Shown: positions 1 through 7,911, counted from the first letter of the stretch. The stretch is DNA of 20,335 nucleotides from an uncultured Muribaculaceae bacterium (GCA_910589425.1 CAJUSZ010000038.1:1-20335), one strand, 5' to 3'. A program made the numbers and translations. The notes: generated from the letters alone by a model not told the origin.

Positions 1-51
1 ATCAGACGATAATGTCGGTTTTATCTCCTATAAGGTGTCAAAGATGGGAAA
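1..51. repeat. Left copy of a 51-bp perfect inverted repeat at the window ends
   Basis: Positions 1-51 are the exact reverse complement of 20284-20334, with no mismatch; identity stops at position 52 on the inner side. Because the match begins at the first base, the full repeat may extend outside the window. It lies downstream of the ion-channel gene, whose stop is at 91. It contains a short GATAA/TTATC inverted pair (8-12 and 21-25). No recombinase, transposase or target-site duplication is visible. It could be an inversion site, an end of a multicopy element, or the reason an assembled contig stopped here. Confidence 0.9.
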
Positions 52-90
52 AATAGCAACTTTTATCCATCCGGCCAAATGTTTCTCCCG

Positions 91-909
91 TTAATTGAAA
101 TCGTGGGGAGTCCCGTCGTCCGGAGTGGTGTTGTCCTCGTTTGTGTCCGGCATTTTGGAGAAGTCCCGTTTCCATTCCTGCTTGAGCCGTGATTCCTGCG
201 CGCTCTTGCGGTCGTTGTATTCCTTCACTTTCGACGTTACGAAGACCGTGAACAGCGGAAGCATCATCATTCCCAGCACCGGAAGCACCACGCTCAGCAC
301 TTTCCCGATTACCGTTACGGCGTTGATGTAGGAGCCTACGGTGGAGCAGTCCATGCAGGCCCAGTAGAGCGCGTCCCAGTATGTGTTGATGTTGGAGTTC
401 ACCGCCTTTTCCTCGTAGAAGAATATTAGCGAGGTGAAGTAGACGATGCTTATGAGCAGCACGGCATACTGGGTCATCAGCGAGAACGCCTTGTTGGTCG
501 ATATGTAGCCTACCACGAGTTCGAACGTGTAGGCTCCTCTGACCAGGGGGATGAACCGGATGTAGTAGAGTGCCTCGGGGGTGAACTGGATGTTGAACTG
601 TTCGATGATGTTCAGATACGGTATCGAGATCAGGAGGAAGAACCATCTGCGGGCGAAATATTTCTTTCGGTCTTTCGCCAGGACGAGCTGGGTGAAGAAG
701 TCGAGCAGGAATATCATGCAGACCCAGAACTGGAAGTCCATGTAGACATGGTTTTCCAGAAAGTTGATCCCCTTGAATGTGTCGTATGAGATAAACACTA
801 TCAGGGCAAGCGACAGCACGAGTACTATCGCCCGTCCGAAAGTGCGGATAATGGCCTGGGAACTTCGCAGACTGTCTACGAAGCCCGTTTTCGTGGAAGT
901 GTTGTCCAT
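91..909 (-). CDS. Ion transporter of the voltage-gated (potassium) channel type, unusual filter
   Basis: 272-aa membrane protein. Hydrophobic segments lie near residues 28-41, 60-78, 90-103, 148-165 and 203-226. A pore-helix/filter segment near 178-196 (YWDALYWACMDCSTVGSYI) aligns with the pore of small bacterial six-helix K+ channels, where the filter is normally TVGYG. Here it reads TVGSYI at 190-195, so the canonical Tyr-Gly pair is not in place and K+ selectivity cannot be assumed. Two cysteines (186, 188) sit in the pore helix. The C-terminal tail (about 227-272) is charged and soluble with no recognisable ligand-binding domain. It starts 74 bp after the pfkA stop on the same strand, so co-transcription is possible. 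Channel fold is fairly sure; the ion is unknown. Confidence 0.8.
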   Translation of the reverse strand: MDNTSTKTGFVDSLRSSQAIIRTFGRAIVLVLSLALIVFISYDTFKGINFLENHVYMDFQFWVCMIFLLDFFTQLVLAKDRKKYFARRWFFLLISIPYLNIIEQFNIQFTPEALYYIRFIPLVRGAYTFELVVGYISTNKAFSLMTQYAVLLISIVYFTSLIFFYEEKAVNSNINTYWDALYWACMDCSTVGSYINAVTVIGKVLSVVLPVLGMMMLPLFTVFVTSKVKEYNDRKSAQESRLKQEWKRDFSKMPDTNEDNTTPDDGTPHDFN

Positions 910-983
910 AGTATGCGTTTTGTGTATTGATAAAGATCAGGTGTGGGGAGAGAGGAGAGAGGGAGAGCCGTTGAGGCACATTC

Positions 984-1964
984 TCAGATCGAGAGCCGGC
1001 GGAGAGTGGAGAGAAGTTCCTGGTTGATCGGCTTGTCGTTCTTGATCGCCTTGGTGAACGGCACGTAGACGATCTCGTCGTTCTTCACTCCGATCATCAC
1101 GCTCCTCTGGTCGTCGAGCAGCGCGTCGATTGCCGCCGCTCCGAGCCGGGAGGCGAGAATGCGGTCGTAGGCGGTGGGCGATCCGCCGCGCTGCAGGTGG
1201 CCGAGGATCGTAACGCGGACGTCATATTCCGGATATTCCTCTTTCACTCTCTGCGCCAGCCCCATTGCCCCGCCTGTGATGGGCGATTCGGCCACAAGCA
1301 CTATAGATGAGTTTTTCGATTTCCGGAATCCGTTCTTGATCAGTTCCGACAGCTGGTCGGTCTGGGTGGAGATCTCCGGGATGATCGCCGCCTCGGCTCC
1401 CGACGCTATGGCGCCGTTGAGGGCGAGGAATCCGGCGTCGCGCCCCATGACTTCGATGAAGAACAGGCGTTCGTGGCTCGTGGCTGTGTCGCGGATCTTG
1501 TCGACGCACTCCATTATGGTGTTGAGCGCCGTGTCGTAGCCTATGGTGGAGTCCGTGCCGTAGAGGTCGTTGTCGATCGTTCCGGGAAGGCCTATGATCG
1601 GGAAAGAGAACTCGTTGGCGAAAATCCTGGCTCCGGTCAGTGAGCCGTCGCCTCCGATCACGACGAGCGCGTCGATCTCGTGGCGCCTCAGCACGTCGTA
1701 GGCGCACTGGCGTCCCTCGGGGGTGGCGAATTCCTTGCAGCGGGCGGTCTTCAGGATCGTGCCTCCGCGCTGGATTATGTTGGAGACGTTCTGCGTCGAG
1801 AATTCCTCGATCTCGTCTGTGATGAGTCCGCGGTAGCCACGGTATATGCCGTAGACACGGAATCCGGCGAAGATGGCTGCGCGGGTAACGGCGCGTATCG
1901 CGGCATTCATTCCGGGCGCGTCGCCCCCGGACGTCAGTATTCCGATTGATCTGATTTTAGTCAT
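984..1964 (-). CDS. pfkA: ATP-dependent 6-phosphofructokinase
   Basis: 326 aa, close to the usual 320-aa bacterial length. It phosphorylates fructose 6-phosphate to fructose 1,6-bisphosphate, the committed step of glycolysis, in the cytoplasm. Family motifs are complete: TSGGDAPGMN at 11-20 (nucleotide binding), GGDGS at 104-108 (the glycine form expected for ATP rather than pyrophosphate enzymes), PGTIDND at 127-133 with the catalytic Asp at 131, MGRDAGF at 173-179, and an LGHLQRGGSP block in the C-terminal half. A Bacteroidetes -7 box lies upstream at 2040-2047, implying a leader of roughly 70 nt. It is divergent from the HAD gene at 2123. No anomaly seen. Confidence 0.96.
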   Translation of the reverse strand: MTKIRSIGILTSGGDAPGMNAAIRAVTRAAIFAGFRVYGIYRGYRGLITDEIEEFSTQNVSNIIQRGGTILKTARCKEFATPEGRQCAYDVLRRHEIDALVVIGGDGSLTGARIFANEFSFPIIGLPGTIDNDLYGTDSTIGYDTALNTIMECVDKIRDTATSHERLFFIEVMGRDAGFLALNGAIASGAEAAIIPEISTQTDQLSELIKNGFRKSKNSSIVLVAESPITGGAMGLAQRVKEEYPEYDVRVTILGHLQRGGSPTAYDRILASRLGAAAIDALLDDQRSVMIGVKNDEIVYVPFTKAIKNDKPINQELLSTLRRLSI

Positions 1965-2039
1965 GGTGTGGAAATGTTTATGCGTAGAAGCTTATGTGTG
2001 TGGATGGCGCTGGCCGGAAGCCGGGCCTGACGCCGGTTA

Positions 2040-2047
2040 CAAAGATA
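2040..2047 (-). promoter_or_regulatory. -7 box for pfkA (Bacteroidetes type)
   Basis: On the minus strand this reads TATCTTTG, matching TAnnTTTG. No TTTG was found at the expected -33 distance, so only half of the promoter is supported. It faces away from the box at 2093-2100, making 2040-2100 a divergent promoter region. Confidence 0.55.
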
Positions 2048-2092
2048 ACAAATTTGGGAGTGGTTTGTAGCTTGGAGGAGTGAAAAAATTTG

Positions 2093-2100
2093 TAATTTTG
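2093..2100 (+). promoter_or_regulatory. -7 box for the HAD-ribF pair
   Basis: Reads TAATTTTG, an exact TAnnTTTG match, 22 nt before the ATG at 2123. The -33 region is weak: a CTTG at 2071-2074 with an 18-nt spacer is the best candidate, and the clear TTTG at 2064-2067 is too far away (25 nt). Confidence 0.55.
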
Positions 2101-2122
2101 CACCCCTGTAACCGATTGACAG

Positions 2123-2764
2123 ATGGATAAGATTGAAGGAATAAAAAATGTGGTGTTCGATCTGGGAGGCGTGATCATAGATCTCCGCAGGGAGAATGCC
2201 GTCGAGGCTCTGGAGGCTCTCGGGGTGGCCGACGCCGATTCGATGCTCGGCCTCTACAGGCAGGAAGGCCCTTTTCTCGGCATAGAGACCGGGAAACTGA
2301 CGCCGGCCGATTTTTTCGACAGGCTGCGCGGCTGTTGCCGTCCGGGCACTACTGATCTTGAGATCCAGCAGGCTTTCTGCCGGTTTCTTGTCGGGCTTCC
2401 GGCGGAGCGTCTTGCCATGCTGCGCTCGCTCCGGAAGAGGGGCAAGCGGATCTATGCCCTTTCCAACACGAACGCTATCATGTTCAATTCATGGATAATC
2501 CAGGCTTTCCGCGCCGAGGGGATGGGCATTGACGACTATTTCGACGGAGTGGTGGCCTCTTTCCGCGAGGGTGTGTGCAAGCCTGATGCCGAGATCTTCA
2601 GGATAGTGTTGCGCCGCTACGGTCTCGACGGGGATGAGACCCTGATGCTCGACGATTCCGAGGCAAACTGCGAGTCTGCCCGCAAGGCCGGCATGAGAGC
2701 CATGCGCGTCGGTCTGCCCGGATCGGGGACTGACGCGATCGCCATAGCTGAAAGGATCGTCTGA
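2123..2764 (+). CDS. HAD-IA family phosphatase (YihX-like)
   Basis: 213-aa cytoplasmic haloacid-dehalogenase hydrolase. Motif I is FDLGGVIID at 12-20: nucleophile Asp13 is present, but the second Asp of DxD is a Gly, as in the YihX-like branch. Motif II is LSNTN near 113-117 (Ser114), motif III Lys lies in VCKPD, and motif IV is LMLDDSEANC with the acidic metal ligands. Residues about 25-90 form a helical cap. The ORF ends 3 nt before ribF, so the two are almost certainly co-transcribed; together with ribH in this window, that makes a phosphatase step in flavin metabolism a reasonable guess. A sugar-phosphate phosphatase like E. coli YihX is the alternative. Family call is firm, substrate is not. 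Confidence 0.9.
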   Translation: MDKIEGIKNVVFDLGGVIIDLRRENAVEALEALGVADADSMLGLYRQEGPFLGIETGKLTPADFFDRLRGCCRPGTTDLEIQQAFCRFLVGLPAERLAMLRSLRKRGKRIYALSNTNAIMFNSWIIQAFRAEGMGIDDYFDGVVASFREGVCKPDAEIFRIVLRRYGLDGDETLMLDDSEANCESARKAGMRAMRVGLPGSGTDAIAIAERIV

Positions 2765-2767
2765 GAC

Positions 2768-3670
2768 ATGGACAGCAAGGGAAGAATAGCGACAGTCGGC
2801 ACATTCGACGGCGTCCACACCGGCCATCTCGCCGTGATCGGGTTTCTCAAGACTCTCGCGGCCAGCCGGGATCTCACGCCGGTGGTGATCACTTTCGACA
2901 GGCATCCGCTCGAGACGGTGGCTCCTGGCCGTGCCCCTCTGAGGCTGATGGATCCGAGCGAGGAGGCGGAGCGGCTGCGTTCTCTCGGCGTGGAAGTGAG
3001 GGTGGAGGCTTTCACTCCCGCCCTGATGAAACTTTCGGCGCGGGAATGGATGGAGCGTATACGCTCAGGACTCGGGGTGGAGGCTCTGGTGGTGGGCTAC
3101 GACAACACGTTCGGTTGCGACGGAGTGGATATGTCGGTGGCGGACTACGCGAGGCTCGGCGTCGCGCTGGGGATCCGGGTGGATGAGGCTCCGGTTGTGG
3201 CCGGTGTCAGCTCTTCGGCTATAAGAAAAGCTCTTTTGTCGGGAGATGCGGAGTCGGCCGGCAGGATGCTCGGGCGCCCTTACCGTCTCGGAGGGACTGT
3301 GGTCAAGGGGCGTCAGCTCGGCCGTCAGCTGGGATTCCCGACGGCCAACGTTTCCGTACCCTCCGGACGCCTTGTGCCTGCGCGGGGTGTATATGCGGCG
3401 ACGGCTCTGCTCGATGACGGACAGGAGGCTCCGGCCGTGGTCAACATCGGCGTGTGTCCCACCGTGGCCGAGGGGCTTGCGCCGACAGTCGAGGCCCATC
3501 TGATAGGAGTTGAGGCCGATCTCTACGGACGCCTTCTGACACTCGATTTCACAGCCCGGCTCCGCGGAGAGAGGCGCTTCGGCTCCCTCTCCGAACTGAA
3601 GGCGCAGATAGCCTCCGATGTGCGTGAGGCGGAGTGTCTGTCTTCAAGAGGATACGGAGACGGAGCCTGA
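2768..3670 (+). CDS. ribF: Bifunctional riboflavin kinase / FAD synthetase
   Basis: 300 aa, normal length. It makes FMN from riboflavin and then FAD from FMN, using ATP for both steps. The N-terminal FAD-synthetase (nucleotidyltransferase) domain carries GTFDGVHTGH at 11-20, TFDRHP at 42-47, a GYDNTFG segment at 110-116 and SSSAIRKALLSGD at 148-160. The C-terminal flavokinase domain carries KGRQLGRQLGFPTANV at 180-195, GVYA at 207-210, NIG at 226-228 and VEAHL at 241-245 with the expected catalytic Glu. It starts 3 nt after the HAD stop. The upp promoter begins at the base after its stop codon, so the two transcription units are packed end to end. No FMN riboswitch was recognised upstream. 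Confidence 0.95.
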   Translation: MDSKGRIATVGTFDGVHTGHLAVIGFLKTLAASRDLTPVVITFDRHPLETVAPGRAPLRLMDPSEEAERLRSLGVEVRVEAFTPALMKLSAREWMERIRSGLGVEALVVGYDNTFGCDGVDMSVADYARLGVALGIRVDEAPVVAGVSSSAIRKALLSGDAESAGRMLGRPYRLGGTVVKGRQLGRQLGFPTANVSVPSGRLVPARGVYAATALLDDGQEAPAVVNIGVCPTVAEGLAPTVEAHLIGVEADLYGRLLTLDFTARLRGERRFGSLSELKAQIASDVREAECLSSRGYGDGA

Positions 3671-3702
3671 TTTGGAATATAGCTGAATTATTCGTAACTT
3701 TG
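3671..3702 (+). promoter_or_regulatory. Strong Bacteroidetes-type promoter for the upp operon
   Basis: TTTG at 3671-3674, a 20-nt spacer, and TAACTTTG at 3695-3702: a full match to the housekeeping promoter of the phylum. The -33 element begins at the base following the ribF stop codon. Predicted transcription start is about 3709, about 30 nt before the ATG at 3741. Confidence 0.8.
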
Positions 3703-3740
3703 TTTGTCGGTTTGTTATAACGACAAAACCTGTGTTCGAT

Positions 3741-4397
3741 ATGGAAATTATAAATTTTGCCAATAGCCCGTCGTTGGTCAGCCGCTACATGCGGGAGCTG
3801 CGCGACGTTACCATCCAGAAAGATCCGCTCCGTTTCCGCGACAATCTCCGCCGCATAGGCCAGATCATGGCATACGAGATCTCCAGACGCCTTGACTACA
3901 AGAGCGTGGAGATAGAGACTCCGCTCGGTCCCTGCGTCTGCGACGAGCCGGCGGACAAAGTGGTCATCGCCACCATTCTCCGCGCCGGACTCCCGTTTCA
4001 TGAGGGTTTCCTGAGCTTTTTCGACCATGCGGAAAACGCGTTTGTGAGTGCCTACAGGAAATATCGCGAGAAAGGGGACACGTTCGATGTCCTTGTGGAA
4101 TATCTCGCCTCCCCGTCGATCGAGGGGAAGACGCTCCTGCTTGTGGATCCGATGCTGGCCACCGGCAGCTCGATGGAACTCGGCTACCGGGCGCTGCTTA
4201 CCAAAGGGATGCCGGCCAGGATCCATGTGGCCTCCGTGATCGCTTCCGAGGCTGGAGTCGACTATGTGGCACGCAATTTCCCGGCCGACCGGACCACCGT
4301 ATGGTGCGGGGCGATCGATCCTGAGATCAACTCACACAGCTATATAGTGCCCGGACTCGGGGATGCCGGCGATCTCGCCTACGGAGAAAAGGAATGA
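3741..4397 (+). CDS. upp: Uracil phosphoribosyltransferase
   Basis: 218 aa. It converts uracil and PRPP to UMP (pyrimidine salvage). Visible signatures: RAGLPFHEG at 81-89, the PRPP-binding loop LLVDPMLATGSS at 133-144, and a C-terminal YIVPGLGDAGDLAYG at 201-215, which in this family binds uracil. I take ATG 3741 as the start; a GTG at 3732 in the same frame would add three residues, but MEIINF fits the usual family start. First gene of a long plus-strand run led by the promoter at 3671; its stop overlaps the recF start by 4 nt (ATGA), indicating translational coupling. Confidence 0.93.
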   Translation: MEIINFANSPSLVSRYMRELRDVTIQKDPLRFRDNLRRIGQIMAYEISRRLDYKSVEIETPLGPCVCDEPADKVVIATILRAGLPFHEGFLSFFDHAENAFVSAYRKYREKGDTFDVLVEYLASPSIEGKTLLLVDPMLATGSSMELGYRALLTKGMPARIHVASVIASEAGVDYVARNFPADRTTVWCGAIDPEINSHSYIVPGLGDAGDLAYGEKE

Positions 4398-5509
4398 TCC
4401 TCGAACGCATAGAGATAGTCGATTTCAAGAACATAGCGGAGGCCTGCATCAGGTTTTCGCCGCAGGTGAACTGCCTGCTGGGGATGAACGGCATGGGGAA
4501 AAGCAATCTGCTTGAGGCGATACATTTCCTGAGTTTCGCCCGTGCCGCCTCGTCGATGCCCGACGCTGCCCTTGTGCGCCACGGATGCGGGTCGATGCTT
4601 GTCAAAGGCTCTTATCTTTCCGACACGGGAGGCAACGACACCGTGGCCTGCGGGATCACCGTGGGCAAAGGGAAGACGCTCCGTCTCAACGGCAAGGAAT
4701 ACGGCCGCCTGTCGCAGCATATCGGCCGTCTGCCGGTCGTTACGGTGGCTCCGTCCGACAGCCGTCTGGTGGAGGGAAGCGGCGAGGAGCGGCGCAGGCT
4801 GATGGACGTGGTCATCTCGCAGGCCGACGGAAGCTATCTCTCGAATCTCATACGATATAACAAGGCGCTCGATTCGCGCAACCGCATGCTGCGCTCCGGA
4901 ATGAAGGATCCGCTTCTCTACGAATCGGTGGAGCAGACCATGCGCGAGGCATCCGACGCGATTTTCGAGGCGCGCAGAAGCTGGACGTCGCGCATATCCG
5001 GAATCTTCGCCGGCTATTACAGCGAAGTCAGCGGTGAGGCCGAGGTCGCCTCGCTCGGCTACCGCAGCCAGCTCGAGGGCACATCCCTGCCCGATCTGCT
5101 GCTCGATTGCCGGCAGAAAGACCTTGCCCTGGGCTATACGTCGCGAGGAGTACACCGCGACGATCTGGAGATGAAACTCGACGGCTACAGCGCCCGCCGA
5201 CTCGGAAGCCAGGGGCAGGTGAAGACTTTCACCATAGCGCTCCGCTTCGCCATCTTCGACTATCTGAGGCAGACCGGGGGGAAGATCCCGCTTCTGCTGC
5301 TCGACGACATATTCGACAAGCTCGACGCCGACCGTGTGGGACGCATCATGAGGCTCGTCAGCACCAACCGCTCGTTCGGACAGATATTCATAACCGACAC
5401 CAACCGCAAGCATCTCGACGAGATCCTCGACGGGATCGGCGGAGACAGGCTCCTTCTCAAAGTGGACCGGGGCACTTTCTCCAGGATCACACCCGCATCT
5501 GAATCATGA
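4394..5509 (+). CDS. recF: DNA replication/repair ATPase RecF
   Basis: 371 aa, typical for RecF. It works in recombinational repair of single-strand gaps with RecO and RecR. The SMC/ABC-like ATPase parts are complete: Walker A GMNGMGKS at 30-37, ABC signature LGSQGQ at 270-275, and Walker B/D-loop region IPLLLLDDIFDKLD at 298-311. The middle (about 120-240) is the helical/coiled part. Start ATG overlaps the upp stop, and its own stop overlaps the next gene by 4 nt. Pairing with a downstream DUF721 gene is standard in Bacteroidetes; here dnaA, dnaN and gyrB are not beside it. Confidence 0.94.
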   Translation: MILERIEIVDFKNIAEACIRFSPQVNCLLGMNGMGKSNLLEAIHFLSFARAASSMPDAALVRHGCGSMLVKGSYLSDTGGNDTVACGITVGKGKTLRLNGKEYGRLSQHIGRLPVVTVAPSDSRLVEGSGEERRRLMDVVISQADGSYLSNLIRYNKALDSRNRMLRSGMKDPLLYESVEQTMREASDAIFEARRSWTSRISGIFAGYYSEVSGEAEVASLGYRSQLEGTSLPDLLLDCRQKDLALGYTSRGVHRDDLEMKLDGYSARRLGSQGQVKTFTIALRFAIFDYLRQTGGKIPLLLLDDIFDKLDADRVGRIMRLVSTNRSFGQIFITDTNRKHLDEILDGIGGDRLLLKVDRGTFSRITPASES

Positions 5510-5799
5510 AACGCACCGAACCAGTCAGCATAGCCGAAGTGATGCGCCTCGCCATCGAGGAGAGCGATCTGGCGGGACATCTCGCCGAGACGCGCGCCGC
5601 CGCAGCGTGGCCACGCGTGGTGGGAAGCCACATCGCGTCGCTGACCGGGCGCCCGATGGTGAATGCCGGAGTGATGACGGTCGTGTGCCGGAGCGCGTCC
5701 CTGAGGCAGGAACTGTCAATGCAGCGCACCACGCTGACCGCCATGCTCAACAGGGCTGCCGGAGCCGAAGCGATAACCGAACTCAGGTTCAAGTCATGA
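5506..5799 (+). CDS. DUF721 / DciA-like protein
   Basis: 97 aa. The DUF721 (DciA) pattern is visible: AAAWPRVVGSHIASLT at 32-47, a Gly followed by a short strand (TVVCRSASLRQELS, 58-71), then a leucine-rich helix with LNRAAG near 81-86. DciA in proteobacteria helps load the DnaB replicative helicase; whether the short Bacteroidetes version does the same is inference. ATG overlaps the recF stop (ATGA), consistent with a DNA-metabolism role and coupled translation. Length fits the minimal single-domain form. Confidence 0.85.
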   Translation: MKRTEPVSIAEVMRLAIEESDLAGHLAETRAAAAWPRVVGSHIASLTGRPMVNAGVMTVVCRSASLRQELSMQRTTLTAMLNRAAGAEAITELRFKS

Positions 5800-5845
5800 A
5801 CAATATTGGGAAACAACACTATATAAAAGCGCAAAAAGAATACTG

Positions 5846-6307
5846 ATGATAGACCTCAACAATCTTCCGGATCCGGATGGATTCCGCCACCGCTGTCCTG
5901 TGCAGCTCCGTTTCAACGATGTCGATATACTCGGTCATGTCAACAATACAGTATATTTTTCATTCTACGACACGGGCAAAGCCTATTATTTCAAGCAGGC
6001 GCGCACCACACAGATAGACTGGATGCATGTGGACACGGTCATAGCCAACGTCAACTGCGCGTACATCAGTCCGATCGTGTTCGGGGAGAATATAGAGGTA
6101 CTCACCCGCTGCGAGAGCATCCATGAGAAGAGCTTCCGCCTGCTCCAGATGCTCCGCGACACCGGCTCGGGACAGATAAAATCCGTATGCGAGACTGTGA
6201 TGGTCAGCTACGATCCCGCGTCGCGTAAGTCGACCCCGCTCTCGCCGCTCTGGCGCAAGGCTCTGACCGACTATGAAGGGCGCGATCTCTCGGCCCAAAC
6301 CAAATAA
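5846..6307 (+). CDS. Acyl-CoA thioesterase, 4HBT hotdog family
   Basis: 153-aa single hotdog domain. The 4-hydroxybenzoyl-CoA thioesterase signature is intact at 22-37 (RFNDVDILGHVNNTVY), including the DxD acid and GHVNN motif. These enzymes hydrolyse acyl-CoA or acyl-ACP thioesters in the cytoplasm. C-terminal half has the expected strands (VNCAYISPIVFGENIEV; CETVMVSYDP). It begins 46 bp after the DUF721 stop and ends 21 bp before the isomerase gene, so it is probably in the same transcript. Substrate cannot be told from sequence; fatty acyl-CoA is usual for this branch. Confidence 0.88.
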   Translation: MIDLNNLPDPDGFRHRCPVQLRFNDVDILGHVNNTVYFSFYDTGKAYYFKQARTTQIDWMHVDTVIANVNCAYISPIVFGENIEVLTRCESIHEKSFRLLQMLRDTGSGQIKSVCETVMVSYDPASRKSTPLSPLWRKALTDYEGRDLSAQTK

Positions 6308-6328
6308 TAACAGAAACAGATTGAACTC

Positions 6329-6943
6329 ATGATAGACGTTAAAGAGCGGATGCGCGGCATTCTTGCAGCCGAGGCCCGCGCTATCGAAAACATACCCGTC
6401 TCGGACGGCTACCAGAAAGCCGTGGAGCTGATCGCCGGCCATGTCAACGGCCGTGGTGGGAAGCTCGTAACTTCCGGCATGGGGAAGGCCGGGCAGATTG
6501 CCATGAACATAGCCACGACATTCTGCTCCACAGGCACCCCCGCCGTTTTTCTGCATCCGTCGGAAGCGCAGCACGGCGACCTGGGTATTCTTCAGAAGAA
6601 CGACGTGATGCTCCTGCTGAGCAATTCCGGGAAGACCCGCGAGATAGTGGAGCTTATCCATCTGGCCAAGGCTCTGAACCCGGAGATCCCCCTGATTGTT
6701 ATCACTGGAGACCCTGCAAGCCCGCTTGCCGAGGCTGCCGACGTGGCTCTTGCCACCGGCGGCTCTCCCGAAGTGTGTCCGCTGGGAATGACTCCCACCA
6801 CATCCACCACGATGATGACCGTCATAGGCGATGTGCTGGTCGTGGGGGTGATGGAATCCATCGGATTCACGATCCAGGAGTATGCCAAGCGCCACCACGG
6901 AGGCTATCTGGGCCATAAATCAAAGGAAGCGGCCGCACGCTGA
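6329..6943 (+). CDS. kdsD: D-arabinose-5-phosphate isomerase, SIS domain only (KdsD/KpsF-like)
   Basis: 204 aa. The protein is one SIS domain. KdsD/KpsF/GutQ hallmarks are present: SGMGKAGQIA at 49-58, PSEAQHGDLG near 79-88, LLSNSGKTREI near 96-106, and GSPEVCPLGMTPTTSTT near 144-160, ending in HHGGYLGH. It should interconvert ribulose 5-phosphate and arabinose 5-phosphate, the first step to Kdo for LPS. The two CBS domains found in E. coli KdsD (about 328 aa) are absent; CBS-less versions are known in Bacteroides. A 6-phospho-hexulose isomerase role is less likely given the PLGMTPTTST block. Confidence 0.88.
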   Translation: MIDVKERMRGILAAEARAIENIPVSDGYQKAVELIAGHVNGRGGKLVTSGMGKAGQIAMNIATTFCSTGTPAVFLHPSEAQHGDLGILQKNDVMLLLSNSGKTREIVELIHLAKALNPEIPLIVITGDPASPLAEAADVALATGGSPEVCPLGMTPTTSTTMMTVIGDVLVVGVMESIGFTIQEYAKRHHGGYLGHKSKEAAAR

Positions 6944-6981
6944 GCCGCTCCCGTTTTCCGAGCAACATATACTTACAGACT

Positions 6982-7845
6982 ATGAACAAGGTAGACATTC
7001 CTCTCGATCTGAAATCGTTCGACAGCAAATCCAAGGAGCTTCAGATCCTCAACGAGGCCATCGCCGCGCGCGACACCGCCCACGAGATGATCGCGGACTC
7101 CAGGCATATCGACGCCCTCGAACGCACCGTGCAGGCTCTCCGCACGATGCGGGAGTTCCCGGATTTTGACAACCGCGAGTTCCGTTCGCTTCTGGTGGGC
7201 CTCATCTTCGACCTGGCCGAGATCCATTTCGCGCTCAAAGACTATAAGCAGAGCGAGAAGGAGCTGGAGGCGCTCTTCAAGGTACTCGAATCGCTCCTCA
7301 AGGAGGATCCCGACCGTTTCGGCCCGTTCCATATCCTCGCGATGGAACTCTCGACCCGCATCCTGCGTTCCCGCAAGAAAGCCCTCGATCTGCTTGTCAA
7401 GCAGCAGATCAACACCGGCCAGCTCTACGAGAAGGTCAACTCCGGAGTCGTGGCCGCCACCGACAAGCTCGTGGACTCGCTGCGCAAGACCGGTCAGCTT
7501 CTCGCCTCGGCCGGCGACTACAAGGCCGCGCTCAAATTCTTCGCCGAGGCCATCAAGTTCAGCAAGAAACGCACCGGCAGAGTGTCGCGCAAGGAGGTTA
7601 CGATGACGATCGAGATGGCCGAGATCATGATGCGCATAAAGCAGATGCGCCCCAGGGCAAAGCGTCTTCTCGACGCCGTGTTGCCCCATGCCATAGCCCT
7701 CGAGACAATCGAGCTGGAGGAGAATATCCTCGCCCTGCTCGAGATCATCAATGCCAACGAGACCCGCGAGCCGCGTTGGCGCTCGTTCATGCACAAACTC
7801 TCGTTCTCCGGCAAGAAGCAGAAGAGCGAGGAGATGAAACCGTAA
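6982..7845 (+). CDS. Conserved helical-repeat (TPR-like) protein
   Basis: 287 aa, cytoplasmic by composition (no signal peptide, no membrane segment). Almost entirely charged amphipathic helices; TPR-like units can be seen around 75-110 (FDLAEIHFALKDYKQSEKEL) and 170-195 (LLASAGDYKAALKFFAEAIK). The C-terminus is basic (FSGKKQKSEEMKP). No catalytic motif. It sits 38 bp after the isomerase gene and 66 bp before ribH; a TPR protein just upstream of ribH is a recurring Bacteroidales arrangement as I recall it, but no function is established from sequence. Probably a scaffold or interaction protein. Confidence 0.75.
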   Translation: MNKVDIPLDLKSFDSKSKELQILNEAIAARDTAHEMIADSRHIDALERTVQALRTMREFPDFDNREFRSLLVGLIFDLAEIHFALKDYKQSEKELEALFKVLESLLKEDPDRFGPFHILAMELSTRILRSRKKALDLLVKQQINTGQLYEKVNSGVVAATDKLVDSLRKTGQLLASAGDYKAALKFFAEAIKFSKKRTGRVSRKEVTMTIEMAEIMMRIKQMRPRAKRLLDAVLPHAIALETIELEENILALLEIINANETREPRWRSFMHKLSFSGKKQKSEEMKP

Positions 7846-7911
7846 CCGGGCGGATACTGACAAAGCTTATAAACTGAGAGTCTTGACAAGCTCTGAAACC
7901 AACACACCACA

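Noticed and set aside
984..1964. Pyrophosphate-dependent phosphofructokinase
   Set aside because: The GGDGS motif with Gly at the fourth-to-last discriminating site, and the 326-aa length, fit the ATP-dependent PfkA type.
1965..2122. Riboswitch or structured RNA in the pfkA/HAD divergent region
   Set aside because: Only GC-rich local complementarity was seen; no known riboswitch core could be recognised, and the HAD leader is too short.
4379..5413. 344-codon open frame on the minus strand across recF
   Set aside because: It is antisense to a complete RecF with all ATPase motifs; long antisense frames are expected in GC-rich genes, and its translation shows no domain.
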